Shown here piece by piece: positions 48,529 to 59,863 of a stretch of DNA of 64,000 nucleotides. Under the pieces are notes generated by a model. It ran no database searches. It saw nothing but the letters and a program-made list of their open reading frames with translations, and had not been told where the DNA came from. The translations under genes and the position numbers were made by a program. Origin of the DNA: Coffea arabica (taxonomy: Eukaryota > Streptophyta > Magnoliopsida > Gentianales > Rubiaceae); NCBI RefSeq assembly GCF_036785885.1, contig NC_092323.1:16562501-16626500 (forward strand), read 5' to 3'. How positions within the stretch are numbered: the first letter of the stretch is position 1; every line of letters starts with the position of its first letter.

Positions 48529-49680
48529 TCAAAATCCAGCCATAAGAGGAATGGAAAAGTCTGAATTTCCAACATCCCCACTCAGAAAATCTCCAAACTG
48601 CAAAAGTTCTGCCATGGGATCATCCATGGCAATGTCTGTTTCCAAAGGAATTTGTGGAAATTCATACCCCGTAAGGAGGGGATTTTCGTAACTGGAACCA
48701 ATTGGATCGCTGTTCTGCAATTGGGGCAGCATATCAAAATCAGAGTCAATTGGGATTTGGCGCCTCACCTCAAAATCAGTAGAAACTTCAGCCCCTTCAC
48801 CAAAATCACCGGAAAATTTCTCCCAATCAGTGCAGAGTTGGTCCCAATCACTAAAATCAGTGGAAGACTCCTCCCAATCAGAAAACCCACTTCCAAGAAA
48901 TCTTCTTTTCTGCGAAATTTCCTCCTGATGAGGCGACTGAATCAAAGTAGAAGTTTTTTCATCCTGATCAGGGTCAAGATCAACAAAATCAAGAACCTTT
49001 CCAGGGTTTTCAGTTTCTTCTTGATCGAGAAAATCAATAGCATCAAGATACTCTGCAGCATTGTCAATCTCATACTGATCAAAGTCGAAAAGATCAACAG
49101 CATTATCCATCTTATCAATTTCAGCAACATTTATTGCTGCTGCACCGTTCTTGACGATCCTTTCCTCAATCTTGCTCTTGATTGCTTCAATTTTACTGTC
49201 CAGTATCTTAACCAACTGGACACGATCAATTTCTCCATCTGTCGACTTCTTCAGAGGGTGCATCTTATCAATTTCAGCAACATTTATTGCCGCTGCACCA
49301 TTCTTGACCATCCTTTCCTCAATCTTGTTCTTGATTGCTTCAATTTTACTGTCCAATATCTTAACCAACTCGACAGGATCAATTTCTCCATCTGTCGACT
49401 TCTTCGGAGGGTGCTCTCTGTTCTTGGCTGATAGTGATCGAGCTTGTTCTTTTTCAGAATACTCGTCAAGAACAGATTGAACATCATTGTGATTCTCAGG
49501 CCAGGTTTGGATTTTGCCACTAGGATCAATGATCACCACACAAACGGGTATATCACACAGCAATGCGAGCTCCATTGCCTTCTTCTTGATTCCAGCAACC
49601 CTGTTCTTGCAGACTTTGAAGGATACCTTGGAATTCAGGGATTGCTTAGACTTCGAACTCTTCAGTGCCTTCTTCTCCAT
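48529..49680 (-). CDS. Type I (Mbeta-like) MADS-box protein, copy B
   Basis: One intact exon, ATG at 49680, 383 residues. The first 90 residues match copy A almost exactly, including the divergent MADS core with IKKKAMELALLCDIPVCVVI and IQTWPEN. A 51-residue segment (HPPKKSTDGEI...NVAEIDKM) is present twice in tandem, residues 90-140 and 141-191, where copy A has it once; conversely the 37-residue acidic repeat of copy A is single here. The segment is rich in Lys, Glu and hydrophobics in helical spacing (ILDSKIEAIKNKIEERM), so it could extend a coiled coil. The C-terminus is acidic with the WEESSTDFSDWDQLCTDWE stretch. Both duplications keep the frame, which argues for recent selection on an open frame, though expression is unknown. 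Confidence 0.85.
   Translation of the reverse strand: MEKKALKSSKSKQSLNSKVSFKVCKNRVAGIKKKAMELALLCDIPVCVVIIDPSGKIQTWPENHNDVQSVLDEYSEKEQARSLSAKNREHPPKKSTDGEIDPVELVKILDSKIEAIKNKIEERMVKNGAAAINVAEIDKMHPLKKSTDGEIDRVQLVKILDSKIEAIKSKIEERIVKNGAAAINVAEIDKMDNAVDLFDFDQYEIDNAAEYLDAIDFLDQEETENPGKVLDFVDLDPDQDEKTSTLIQSPHQEEISQKRRFLGSGFSDWEESSTDFSDWDQLCTDWEKFSGDFGEGAEVSTDFEVRRQIPIDSDFDMLPQLQNSDPIGSSYENPLLTGYEFPQIPLETDIAMDDPMAELLQFGDFLSGDVGNSDFSIPLMAGF
49108..49413 (-). repeat. 153-bp in-frame tandem duplication within MADS copy B
   Basis: Units 49261-49413 and 49108-49260 encode 51 residues each, with only a few differences (Pro/Leu, Pro/Arg, Glu/Gln, Asn/Ser, Met/Ile). Absent from copy A. Confidence 0.92.
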
Positions 49681-51147
49681 GGTTGCATACGAGAATTGAA
49701 GGAGGCGTGAGTTTTACGGAGAAGAATTGACGCAACGGCCAGTTGAGTTTAAGTACGACAATTCGGAAAGAATAAGAATTTGGAAAGTAGGAATTAGAAA
49801 GCGGTATGTCATGTAAAATTGTCCCAAGACAGTTTATAAACTAATATTCATTTATTTATTTATTTCTTCTCTATGGGAGAATTGGCAATTAGCTTATTTA
49901 AAATAGTTTGAACTTATTTTAATTAGTTAAGAAATTTTAACCTAAAAAGTCTTGATGATTTTACCTTTGTAATTTTATTTGGTTGGTAGTTTTGCAAATT
50001 CCATATTTTTGTATATAAAAGTTTACTTTTCTTTAATGTAACGAAATTAAATTGTCTAAACAATAGATATGATGATAATGTACTAATGCAAGAGATAAAG
50101 GTATAAACAACAAAGTGATGGAACTTAATAAATCACACACCGCAAAATAAATAGAAAATCTCTTACAAAATGACAATGTAAATACTCTATCATGGTTATA
50201 AAAAAAATACCTTACTTGGTAGTATAGGTTAGGTTGAGTGTGGGTTTTTAAAATATGCAACAAAGTTAAAAATGGATTGAGTTTAAGAAAAACTAAGCTT
50301 AACCTAATTTAAGCCCCCCGCGCGCGCGTGCACACACACATATATATATGTTGTATTAAAATTGTATTATACTAACATTTATGCTATGCATTATTCATTG
50401 TTCTAATATTTAATATTGTTCAAGAATTTTATAATACTAATTTGGGTTACTCTTCTATTAACTATCTAAATTTTTTTATTTACTTAATATTTTATACTTC
50501 TATTAAACTATAATTTTAAAGGGCAATATTTTAGAATTTTAGTCAGCCTAATTTTAAGCCCGAAACTGGAAGTGCAATAAATTAAAAGAGCCAAAATAGC
50601 TCAAATCCGAGCAAGCCGAGTCTAAGCCCACCAATTAAATTTTTTTCTGGGCCTAAGTTTGAGCTGATCATAACTTCACAAAAAAAAAAGCTCAATTCAC
50701 AGCCAAACCCAAAGGACTTCCGAATCACCTATTAGATAGACTTTTGAAAAAAAATATATAAAGATGATGGATGAGTCAAGAAGGCAAGGGTCGGTTTGAC
50801 TAGAGAAGGCAAGTGGCTATTTGGAAGAATTTGGACAAGATCTTGGTTGAAAATGATCTTGATAAGTTGTTGAAATTTAAAATAAGGACGAATTCGAACA
50901 TGTCTAAAGACAGTGAGATTTAGAAGATCAAATCAAATCGACTTACGTATGGTAAGAAATCGTGAAAATATAATTTTGATTAGAATTTGACCTTCCAAAA
51001 TTCAAAATCAAGATAAAAATGAGGAAAGTAAATTGACTAGACCTAAAAAGGGATATTAAATTGTTTGAAGTTAAATATTATGATTAAGCACTAATTCAAG
51101 ATAAAAGTATAAATAAGCAGAGAGCTTACTAAACCACACAAAGCCCC

Positions 51148-51235
51148 GGGTTGGCTAGGCTGGTACTGGGGAAGCCTCTTTAGGTCCTGACATCGAGTGG
51201 TCGCAGTTCGACGCATCCACTGATACCAATGGTTG
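51148..51235 (+). mobile_element. Possible SINE head (tRNA-like A and B boxes)
   Basis: GGTTGGCTAGGCTGGTACTG resembles an A box and GCAGTTCGACGCATCC a B box. No clear tail or target duplication is seen; the next sequence is a TA/CA microsatellite. Confidence 0.3.
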
Positions 51236-51282
51236 CTTTTATATACATACATATATGTATACATATACACACAGACACACAC

Positions 51283-51283
<1 letters not shown>

Positions 51284-51347
<64 letters not shown>
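51284..51347. repeat. (AT)n microsatellite, about 32 units
   Basis: Uninterrupted AT dinucleotides after a CA-rich stretch (51266-51282). Confidence 0.97.
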
Positions 51348-51350
<3 letters not shown>

Positions 51351-53241
51351 GGCATAGGTGCACTAGAACCCCTCCTTTAAATCTATAGTTACAATTTACA
51401 CCCTAAATTAAAATCAAATTGAAAGTATAACCCAATTTGCGATTTAACTATAACCCATTTATTTTTTGGATTTGTCTCAGATATACAGAGAGCCACTAGT
51501 CAAATAGTATTCCACGTATTGATTTTGCTTTCAAAAAGTGAAACTCAAGAAATATAAAGTAGAGAAAATATATTAAGTTCATGTGTGTCGATGAGTACCT
51601 AAAATACCGTACAAAATCCATTTTTTTTTTATTTTTTAAGGAAACCGTACAAAATCCTTAAGCCACGCATTGTCAATAGACACTAGTACAATGGCAATCT
51701 TTTTTTTTTTTTTTTGTCGCAACGTAATATTTTTATAACCTAATCTATCCTAATTTAGGGGGAGGGAGAGCCAATGGAAGTAGAAACTCTATCGGAGAAA
51801 GCTACCGAAGACAGCCACATACACTGATAATAATAGTCACTCATCCATTATTTTTACGTAAATTTTCTCTTTCGCACATAATCACACATTAGCTGCAGAC
51901 ACCCAGTATTTTCCAATAATAATTAAGAATAAATGTTGGCAAATTGCATTTAACATCTGGTATCAATATTAACACAAGTGAAGAAAAAAAACATAAAGAC
52001 AAAGATTATGAAAATAATGATAAAACTATCGCATCTTTTGTTTTAATTCAAAGAGGAAAATAATAACAATGGGACACACATTTTTCAGTGTTATACAAAG
52101 GATGAATAGCCCGTCCATTGAAAATTAGTTCATTCGTTGCGCAATTCCCATTTCACCTTTTTTTTTTGGGGGTGTGGTGCGACAATTTATTGGGTTGAGC
52201 CTTATGCAATATGAATTGAGTTGAGTTTGGAATAAAATATTTTTCCTAAACAAATCTAGTTAAATGGTTGAATTTTAGATGGCAAACTATGAAGGTTTTT
52301 CTTCTTCTTCTTGTTTTTTTTTTTTTTTTTAACATTCCACCCCTAATTGTCAGGCACAAAATCATTCCACTCCTAACTGTGAGGCACAAAATTCGAACGT
52401 TCAATTTAGCAATGGGGAAGACTCTAAAACCCTCCTCTCGCCATTAGATCGATTTTAGCGATTGGTGAGCTATATTATTTTTTTATCATAAAATTCAAGA
52501 TATTAGAAAAACATCTATAGATTGGTTGGTTATTTCATTTATCAATTGAAAAAATACATGACTTGAGTTTGGGCCAATCCGAATTCGTTTCAATACCCTA
52601 CTTTTTTGGTGAGTGGAACATGAGCTACAAAAAATATAAGTCTAATTGAGTTGAGTTTGAATTCAAAAGATTGATATTTTGTGTGAGTTAGATTTGAGTG
52701 CGTCAAAATCTGACTCATATGACCCAATTAACAGGCCTAGTTGGACACCTAGGGATCAAATATCTATTTTTCGTTTTTCGGTGGCAGAGAAAGTTCAAGG
52801 TAAAATTTCTGAAGCACCACTGCATATATATATATATTATATGATATAGCTAGGTGAAAAAGCAATCAATCATCTAAAACAAGAATATTTCCCAGAGAAA
52901 AGCAAAAAGGAAACGCGAAAGATTGAAGAATACGATTACAATAAATAACCATCGACTAACTTGTTAATATCATGGAACATAAGAAGTTGCTAACGTTAAA
53001 ACTAAAGAAAACCTTTAACATTTCTTTCTAAGGAATCTGCTTTACAAGAAAATATTCTACTAAAGAAAATCACCCTTTCAAAACATAATTTTCTCGGAAT
53101 CCCTCTTCCTACTTTGATAACTGTAAACCAAAAATAAACAAACAAATATATTGTTGCAACTTCAGAAGGGAGTAGCTTCACCATTAGTGCTTGATTTCAT
53201 GATTAGTGTTGAGAAGTGATTGGTATTCGTGCATCACGAAC

Positions 53242-53709
53242 TCATATGTTGTATATCTTGACTACCCCATACCTTCGCTTCTTGATGTTTTCTTCACTTT
53301 GAACGCCCTTTTCAATGTCGGAGTCCTCATCAGGACAAAAAGAGGACGGGGATGATTTTACTGCCTTGCCTCCGATGAAAATTCTCTCTAATATTGAGAA
53401 GCAATCAGCAAGAAGCACAAAAAGAAAAGCAGCACATATAACAACATAAATTACGCCAATGGGAATCATAAAAGCGGCAAGGCCAATGTGGTATGCCCGC
53501 CCAGAACTGCCAACAGGCTCCTGGCTAGCCAGCTGAATGCAGTTGGTGGCTCCCATTATCGCAGCGTTTACTGCCATCCAAGTTGTGAACATGCAAAAGC
53601 CAATCAGGAGAAGACGATAACATGATTCTTCTGCTTCATCATCATCATCATCAGGGCCATGAGATGATTCTTTCCAACTGGGATTGTTGTTGCAGTCCAT
53701 GTCTTCCAT
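53242..53709 (-). CDS. Small membrane protein of unknown function
   Basis: One open frame with ATG at 53709, 155 residues. I do not recognise the family. The N-terminus is acidic (five Asp at 20-24, then EAEES). A first hydrophobic segment covers about residues 32-52 (LLLIGFCMFTTWMAVNAAIM), and a long second one about 74-103 (HIGLAAFMIPIGVIYVVICA and on), which could be one long or two short helices. The C-terminus is polar with DEDSDIEKG, then a basic KKRR and an aromatic end. The composition is unlike random AT-rich open frames, and the ATG and stop are clean, which supports a real gene. It lies 1.1 kb beyond the 3' end of FAS2 on the same strand. No intron is evident, but an upstream non-coding exon is possible. 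Confidence 0.6.
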   Translation of the reverse strand: MEDMDCNNNPSWKESSHGPDDDDDEAEESCYRLLLIGFCMFTTWMAVNAAIMGATNCIQLASQEPVGSSGRAYHIGLAAFMIPIGVIYVVICAAFLFVLLADCFSILERIFIGGKAVKSSPSSFCPDEDSDIEKGVQSEENIKKRRYGVVKIYNI

Positions 53710-54796
53710 GAAGCACTTTCCTTCCCCCTGGAAGATGGAAATCCAAGAAAGTGAACTTCGATTATCTCTTTGCCTGAAGAATGATTGATTCTCGACTTCC
53801 AGGGAAACTGAACTTCAATCGTCTCTTGCTTGAAGAATGATTGATTCTTGACTCCAACTGAGATTATATAGGGATCTGAAGGGTGCAATATGGGAAACTG
53901 CAGCAGACACTGAAAGTTACCAAAAAGTGGATAACCGACTTACCCTACTATGGAAAGGAAATCTTGTCACAGTTTTTGGAATCCTTCGTTCAATTTCCAA
54001 TATCGATGGACAAGTTTCCATTCCCACACTTCCTTTTCCTTGGTTCAATATCTAATTTCCTTTGTCATTTGTTTACAAAATTTTCTTAGACGAACTACTC
54101 AATGAGACCCTTGTCCTAGTTAGTCCAGTTTATGCTGTTAGGTGATTCCAAGGATTTACTTCTTGTAAATTTACATGTTACAATTCTTCGTCTAAAATTT
54201 TGGGTAATAGTACAAAAGAAATACGAAATTAAAGAGTGGCATTTTTGTTTTCCTAAAAAAATTCTTGTCATTTTTCACAGGTTTATTGTGTTCAAGATAT
54301 TGCAAAAAGAATACACACCAAAGGGATAAACAATTCAACTCATTGAAATTTCTAATCAACCAGGTCAAAAAGAAGAAAGACATTGGAACAAAGTAAGAGA
54401 AAAGAAAAGTATAAGAAGAAGGTCAAAGGTTCGAAAAGCACGAACTAGCACATGAATCAAATTCCCACTCAAGCTGACACAAAATACTTGGGAGAGTTTA
54501 AGTGTAGCATATCTTATGCAAACAATGATGGAGTCCTCAATTACGCAACGCGAAGTGTAGATGACTCCTGTACATGCTACAAGCGGAATATACCACATAA
54601 CTGCAAATCTGTTTCTTTTTTAAACAGTGGCAATTTGCCTAACTTCATGAGAAGCTGTCTAGATACCTATTACATTAACTATTGCTACTTTTGCTCTTCC
54701 ACTCACCACCCATCCACAACCCTTCCACACCCAAAAACGCAGAAGAGGAAAAATGGAAAAGAAGGGTGTCATTCTATACAGATAGGAACATTACAG
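53710..54796. other. Spacer between FAS2 and the small membrane-protein gene
   Basis: No extra gene is supported. It should hold the FAS2 3' UTR (below 54797 on the minus strand) and the promoter of the 53709 gene. Sequence at 53740-53870 contains an imperfect direct repeat (GAAGAATGATTGATTC twice), probably in that gene's 5' UTR. Confidence 0.45.
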
Positions 54797-57700
54797 TCAG
54801 TCAATGACAATAGGAGTTATACGCCTTTTGGCAGGCTTATTTGCTGTGGGAGTGGCCAATGTAGCTGTGGAAGCTTGCTTTTCGTCATTATGAGCTTCAG
54901 CCTTCTCACTTTCTGCACCATCAAGGCTGTTGTCAGGCTCAGTTTTTGTGAAAGAAGCCCCTTGCGCCTGCAGCAGAGTTTTACAGTCATCCACGATGTT
55001 TCTCTCTTCTGCAAGATGAATCATGGCTGATCAGAAAATGACAATCATGATTGGAAGACTTTGTGAGATGCATTTGTCAGTATAAGTTCAAAAATAAACC
55101 TGAAACAGGGACCGATGATCCCAGCTCCTGATTTTGAAATTCTAGGAGAGTACAATAGCCATCTTGTGAGGACAATGCCAAATATTTGCCATTTGGTGAC
55201 CTGTTCACATAAAAAAAGTATAAACAGTAAGCAACCAAAGTTCAGGATTTACTTCTATCAGCATTGCTGCTGATAAGAGCAGCACTAAACCTAAATAGAA
55301 CAACTAAAAGTACCAGGCAATGTCAGTTATAGCTGCATAATGAAGTCCAGCCAGGATTGCTATTGGTTCAATACCCTCCGTATCATAGATATATAAAGAG
55401 TTCAAAGTGGCCAGCGCAAAGATAAGGCGATAAGGGAGCCTAAAGAAGTCAGCTGTACAATTACCAAGTGGATTTCTCATCAAATATAGAAGCCATACGG
55501 TACACTGAAAAGGATCTAGAATATGATTTTAACAAAAAATTACATGACTTTAATCCTCGCAAGCTAAATCTCACAGGGCAGAACCGCACTGCCACAACAG
55601 GTTTGCTGGCACCAGGAAGCATCAAAGCAGGTCTAAACGTTGACCAAAAAAAAAAAAGGTTTAGTTAAACAAAAGGTACAGCCCTGTTAAATGAAAAATG
55701 TATCAATGACCATGATTAATGTCCAAATAAGTATGCAATTTCACATGTAATCTTAAGGACAAGAGTACAGGGGAAAAAAAATGCTAATCTATCATATCTA
55801 GAAACAAGCTGATAAGATACTTGTGATTAAAATAAAAATGAAGAGTAGACTTACCTAGAAAGATCATTTCTAGAAAGGATATAGGCAGCATTTACAAATT
55901 CAGAAGATGGTGTATGTTTGAAAGAACCTGATAGAGCACATAAATCATTAGTAGCATTCTAATGCATAAAACATTAACTGGCCTCTTAATCTCCAGTGAA
56001 AAATGACAAGAAAATATAGGAACAGGAGTAAGATGGTTCACTCCATGGCAACCACACCAACTGCACTGCTAACATAAAGCACATGAAAAAGATCTCCAGA
56101 TAAGGATCAAAGATTGCATGGATGTTTATTTAGCAACATAAAAGTACATTTAGTCCAATATTCACTAGCACCATGTGTGCAGGAAACCATCTAATATTTC
56201 CTCAATATAACTAAGTAATGAAGGTACGGCATTCCTCCTTTCTCCTTGATGTTTGGGAATGAACAATAAATACTAAAGGAGAATGTCAAAAATTCTGAGA
56301 GGTGAGGTGCAGTGCAGAGGAGAGGATAGATAATGCCAAGAGACAAAAAGAACTTATTAAAGCAACTTATTAGAGAAATGTCAAAATAACAACTTATTAA
56401 AGCAATACCTGCAGGCACAAGTAAAAATGATCCATCAGGAGACCAAGCTAATCTTCGGAAAAAAGATGGCAGTGTCTCATCATGGAAGAGGTGATTTTTA
56501 GCTGTCTGCATTTTGATACCACATATAAGACTCTTAAAAAAAGGAAAAGAAAAAAAGAGATTTAGTTCTGGCATGTGCCAGCAGAAGAAATTTCTAACCT
56601 TGGATTCATCTGTAGTCTGTGGTTCCAACCTTGATATGACATACTGACAAATGTAGTTCATCCTATCATTTCCTTTTGTTTTAGATGGCTTGTTGACATA
56701 AATCCTGCAGGTTCTATCTGAGCTGAGCGAAGCTAAAAACTTAGCTAATGGATCCCATGCAACACCTTGGACATAATGAGAATGGCCATCTAAAATTTGA
56801 TGCACAGAACCTGAAAGGTTAACATCAACCAATAGGTTTACTAAGAACAATGTCTGAACATCTAACAGCTTCAGATTTTCTTCTGCATCTTCACTAACTA
56901 TATGCGCAAGAGCTATCAACTGATGCACAAATAATATAACAGCTCGCATTCGCTGCCCTACCTTTATTCACATCCCATATGATACAAGTGTTGTCAACAG
57001 ATCCAGAAATAAGAAATGTACCATCAGTGGACCACTGCAAGTCCAATACATCCTTACGATGAAACCTAGAAAAGGTCATTAGTCAGTACGGAAGCAAAAG
57101 CAATACCCCTTGTCCTGAAATCATTCGCCTGCCATTGCTGCTGAGAATTCATATTGACATCAATCCATTTGATGCAGCAATGACAAGACATGTTATATAA
57201 CTAGACCATGATTAGTTCACCACATTCTCAAACAGTAAGACAAGATCTTTTAATTAAGACTACAAAACAAAAGATTGTTTTTGTACCAAATGTATTATTA
57301 CATGGTCTTGATTCTGGAGTCAGGCTTAAATTCTTGGGCTAGAATTAATTTGATGGGATCACTGCACCCAGGTATTCGTCAAACTGGCTAAGGTAAGGTC
57401 AAACATAAAATTGAACACTCCCATTCTCCCACCACCCATTATACACCCTGAAGGGTTCAAATTAATTATAAGTCACAAAAAGAGATAGCAATAGAAAGGA
57501 AATAATCCATAAGAGAAACAAGAGTTAGTCAACTATGGGAATAAACATGACATCAGTGATAGCTTACGATAATATCTTCAAGAACTTCCATGTTTCTCCA
57601 GCATCATTAGAATGTAACTTCCATAGGACAAGTTCACCACCTATACTAGAAAAAGTTAAGCTCAGAAATTGACATCACAGATGTAGATACCAAGGCAGGT

Positions 57701-58093
57701 AATAAAAGAAAGGATATAACTAACAACAATTAAGTATGAAAAGCTGATTCCAGAATCTTATTCATACCATCAGCACCAGATGCCAGTTGTTCTCCTGCAT
57801 AGTTACTGTGAATCAGATCTCCGAATTTACAGCAGACATGACAATGATAATTTTGGAAGTAATGAATACACAGGCAGACATATAAAGAGATTTTGGGGCC
57901 ATACATTTAAGTTTAGCATAAAATCTCGATAAGGAAAGAAACACTTAACCTGACAAACTAAAGGACTCTCGATGAAACTTCAAAAACTAATCAACAGAAA
58001 AAACTTGGGAAAGCTGGTCATTCAAATGCAATCTTCCAGGTAAAAGCAAACCAAAACCAAACATATCTCAAAGCAACACCAATCAATAGAAAA

Positions 58094-58137
<44 letters not shown>

Positions 58138-59590
58138 TGCTCCCTGAACATTTCTCATCTTTTGAAGCTCCGAAATGCTATCATCATTATCAAACAAAAT
58201 AAGGTCTGGAAGGTCCATTATTGTTGATTCGTCCTTGTCTTTCAGTACTAAAGGGAAAAAAAGATCTTTTTAGGATGACATGCTGTGTTAGATAAGTTGA
58301 AGACTATTATGCTCAACTTTTGTCCATAGAGAAGTTGAATCATACTCATCCAGAGTGTGGAATGTGTTATGTGCAACTAGTAGACAGATGTTGGATTCGG
58401 AAGCTGTTCAACTTCAAGATTGAGATTGACTCCATTACAATGCACAGGCAACCAAAATGGCATCTTCATGCAAAAAAAAAAAAATCATGATTGTACAACC
58501 ACTAAAACTTATCAACTGGGAAGATCTATAGGTTTCAGTACATGATATTATGTTCTATATTCTCTCGAGGAAAAAAGTTGATAAATACCAAGAATTATAT
58601 ATCATTGCAGTTATGCAATCAAAGATGATTGTTCTCTCCATTAAAAGCTTAGACGCACATAGAGGCTCACATTCTTAAAAATTGTAATACTGCATAACAC
58701 ATTGCAAGCATTTCAAATGAGAAAACTACTAACCCATGCTTAACAAAGGCAAGCAAATGAAGATCTTGATAACAGAACATAATATTCGTCTCTCAGATTA
58801 CATATCATAATTGTTCTCAATCGGGAATACTGACAACCTTACCAGAAGGAGAAAAGCGAAGCACATTTACTGCTGAACCGTGGTAAGATAGGTTAGTTTT
58901 ATATGAAGCTCCAGGACCCCTGTTTTGCTCTTCACCAGAACTTATCTCCCATAGCTGAAAATTGCATTTTGAAAAGTCAAGAATTCACTTCACATTATGC
59001 CACATTTCACCAAAATCATTTCTTTTTCCAGAAAATAAACTTCTAACATCAAAGAAGTGAATCCCAGAAAGCCATTTTCTCTGTAACTAAAGCATGCAGT
59101 ACCGATCTTGATTCCCATTTCATTACTATACCAACCCGAAATGACCAAATCATGAAATATCTTTGCCATCCTTTTGCCTTTCCATAGTAATTGCAGAAAT
59201 ATTAGGTAAAGCTTCAATTTTGCAGTCTAAGTATAAATAAAGACAATTAAATACCAGCTTCAGATATAATATTTAGAATTTTTTTATGTAAGACACACAA
59301 GTAAAGAAATGATAACACCAAATAAAAAAAAGAAAATCCATACAAATAAATTATAAAAAAGAGAAATTTCGCACCTAACCAGGAATTAAAATTGTACATA
59401 AATTAAAAAAGAAAAAGGCATAACTGATAAAAAAGTCAGAGGAAAAAATTAGTAGAAGGAAACGACGTAGTATCACCTTTATGTCGAAATCGGCACCGCC
59501 GGTAGCTAGGAGACCTGAGAGAGAGTGAAAATCTAGGGTTAAGACTGGTTTGGTGTCGTGCCAATTAATTTGAACTGTTCCACCCTTCAT
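54797..59590 (-). CDS. FAS2: FAS2, WD40 subunit of chromatin assembly factor 1 (CAF-1 p60-like)
   Basis: Twelve exons join in frame to 450 residues: 59477-59590, 58843-58954, 57768-57794, 57568-57640, 56962-57065, 56599-56810, 56409-56505, 55855-55927, 55544-55632, 55314-55452, 55100-55200, 54797-55008. All borders are GT-AG. The start [20 protein letters not shown] and the segments [45 protein letters not shown] and [20 protein letters not shown] are characteristic of plant FAS2. WD40 repeats cover about residues 10-370; the tail (about 380-450) is acidic and ends [16 protein letters not shown]-1 (FAS1, FAS2, MSI1) deposits H3-H4 on newly replicated DNA in the nucleus; Arabidopsis fas2 mutants show fasciated stems and loss of rDNA and telomere repeats. 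The length is near the Arabidopsis protein. Exon 3 is only 27 nt. Intron 2 holds a TA microsatellite. No frame break is seen, so the gene looks functional. Confidence 0.96.
58096..58135. repeat. (TA)n microsatellite in FAS2 intron 2
   Basis: About 20 uninterrupted TA units between exons 2 and 3. Confidence 0.95.
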
Positions 59591-59815
59591 TTTCCTTCTC
59601 TTTTTCCCTTTTTTCACAAAAAAAATTTGAAGTAATTGGAAAATCTTGAATGTTTTTGTGTTTCAGACTTCTCTGGGGAGGGATTTGGGCAGAAGTTATT
59701 GGGGTTTAGATGAAGAAAATGTGAAGCAGAAAGAATTGATGAGCTTATTAGGCGTTTTGTGTGGGTTTTCGATTTGGGGGGGATTTGGGTTTATTGGGGA
59801 GGATCGGTTTGTTTT

Positions 59816-59827
59816 TTTGGCGGGAAA
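59816..59827. promoter_or_regulatory. E2F-binding site upstream of FAS2
   Basis: TTTGGCGGGAAA matches the E2F consensus TTTSSCGS on both strands (reverse complement TTTCCCGCCAAA), 226 bp upstream of the FAS2 ATG at 59590. CAF-1 genes are S-phase genes, and E2F control of plant CAF-1 subunits is known. It lies in the only GC-richer patch between the gene and the foldback element. Confidence 0.7.
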
Positions 59828-59863
59828 TTGGTGGGAGAAGGCCGCCGCTTCGTAAATCGAGTG

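Larger units (their letters stand above)
47806..50345. repeat. Segmental direct duplication, copy B
   Basis: Partner of 43845-46263. It starts at TTTTTCTTAAACATTTTGCAA, 20 bp beyond the LTR edge of the copia element, and ends in the CACACACACATATATATATG stretch, where the two copies lose similarity. Confidence 0.9.
50346..53241. other. Intergenic with decayed repeats, no supported gene
   Basis: Contents seen: AGCCCGAAACTGG / TGGGCCTAAGTTTGAGC text (50540-50680) typical of decayed hAT-like plant repeats; a possible SINE head at 51148-51235; an (AT)n microsatellite at 51284-51347; a T-run near 51700-51715; a 30-odd-bp imperfect tandem duplication with CATTCCAC.CCTAA and AGGCACAAAAT (52333-52395); and decayed repeat text ending CCCAATTAACAGGCCTAG near 52740. 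The last part may include the 3' UTR of the minus-strand gene that ends at 53242. Confidence 0.45.

Noticed and set aside
48652-49431. 259-codon open frame on the plus strand
   Set aside because: Antisense shadow of MADS copy B, for the same reasons.
51091-51363. Frame encoding an Ile-Tyr repeat
   Set aside because: Translation of the (AT)n microsatellite.
54452-55030. 192-codon open frame on the plus strand
   Set aside because: Overlaps the last FAS2 exon in antisense and has no recognisable domain.
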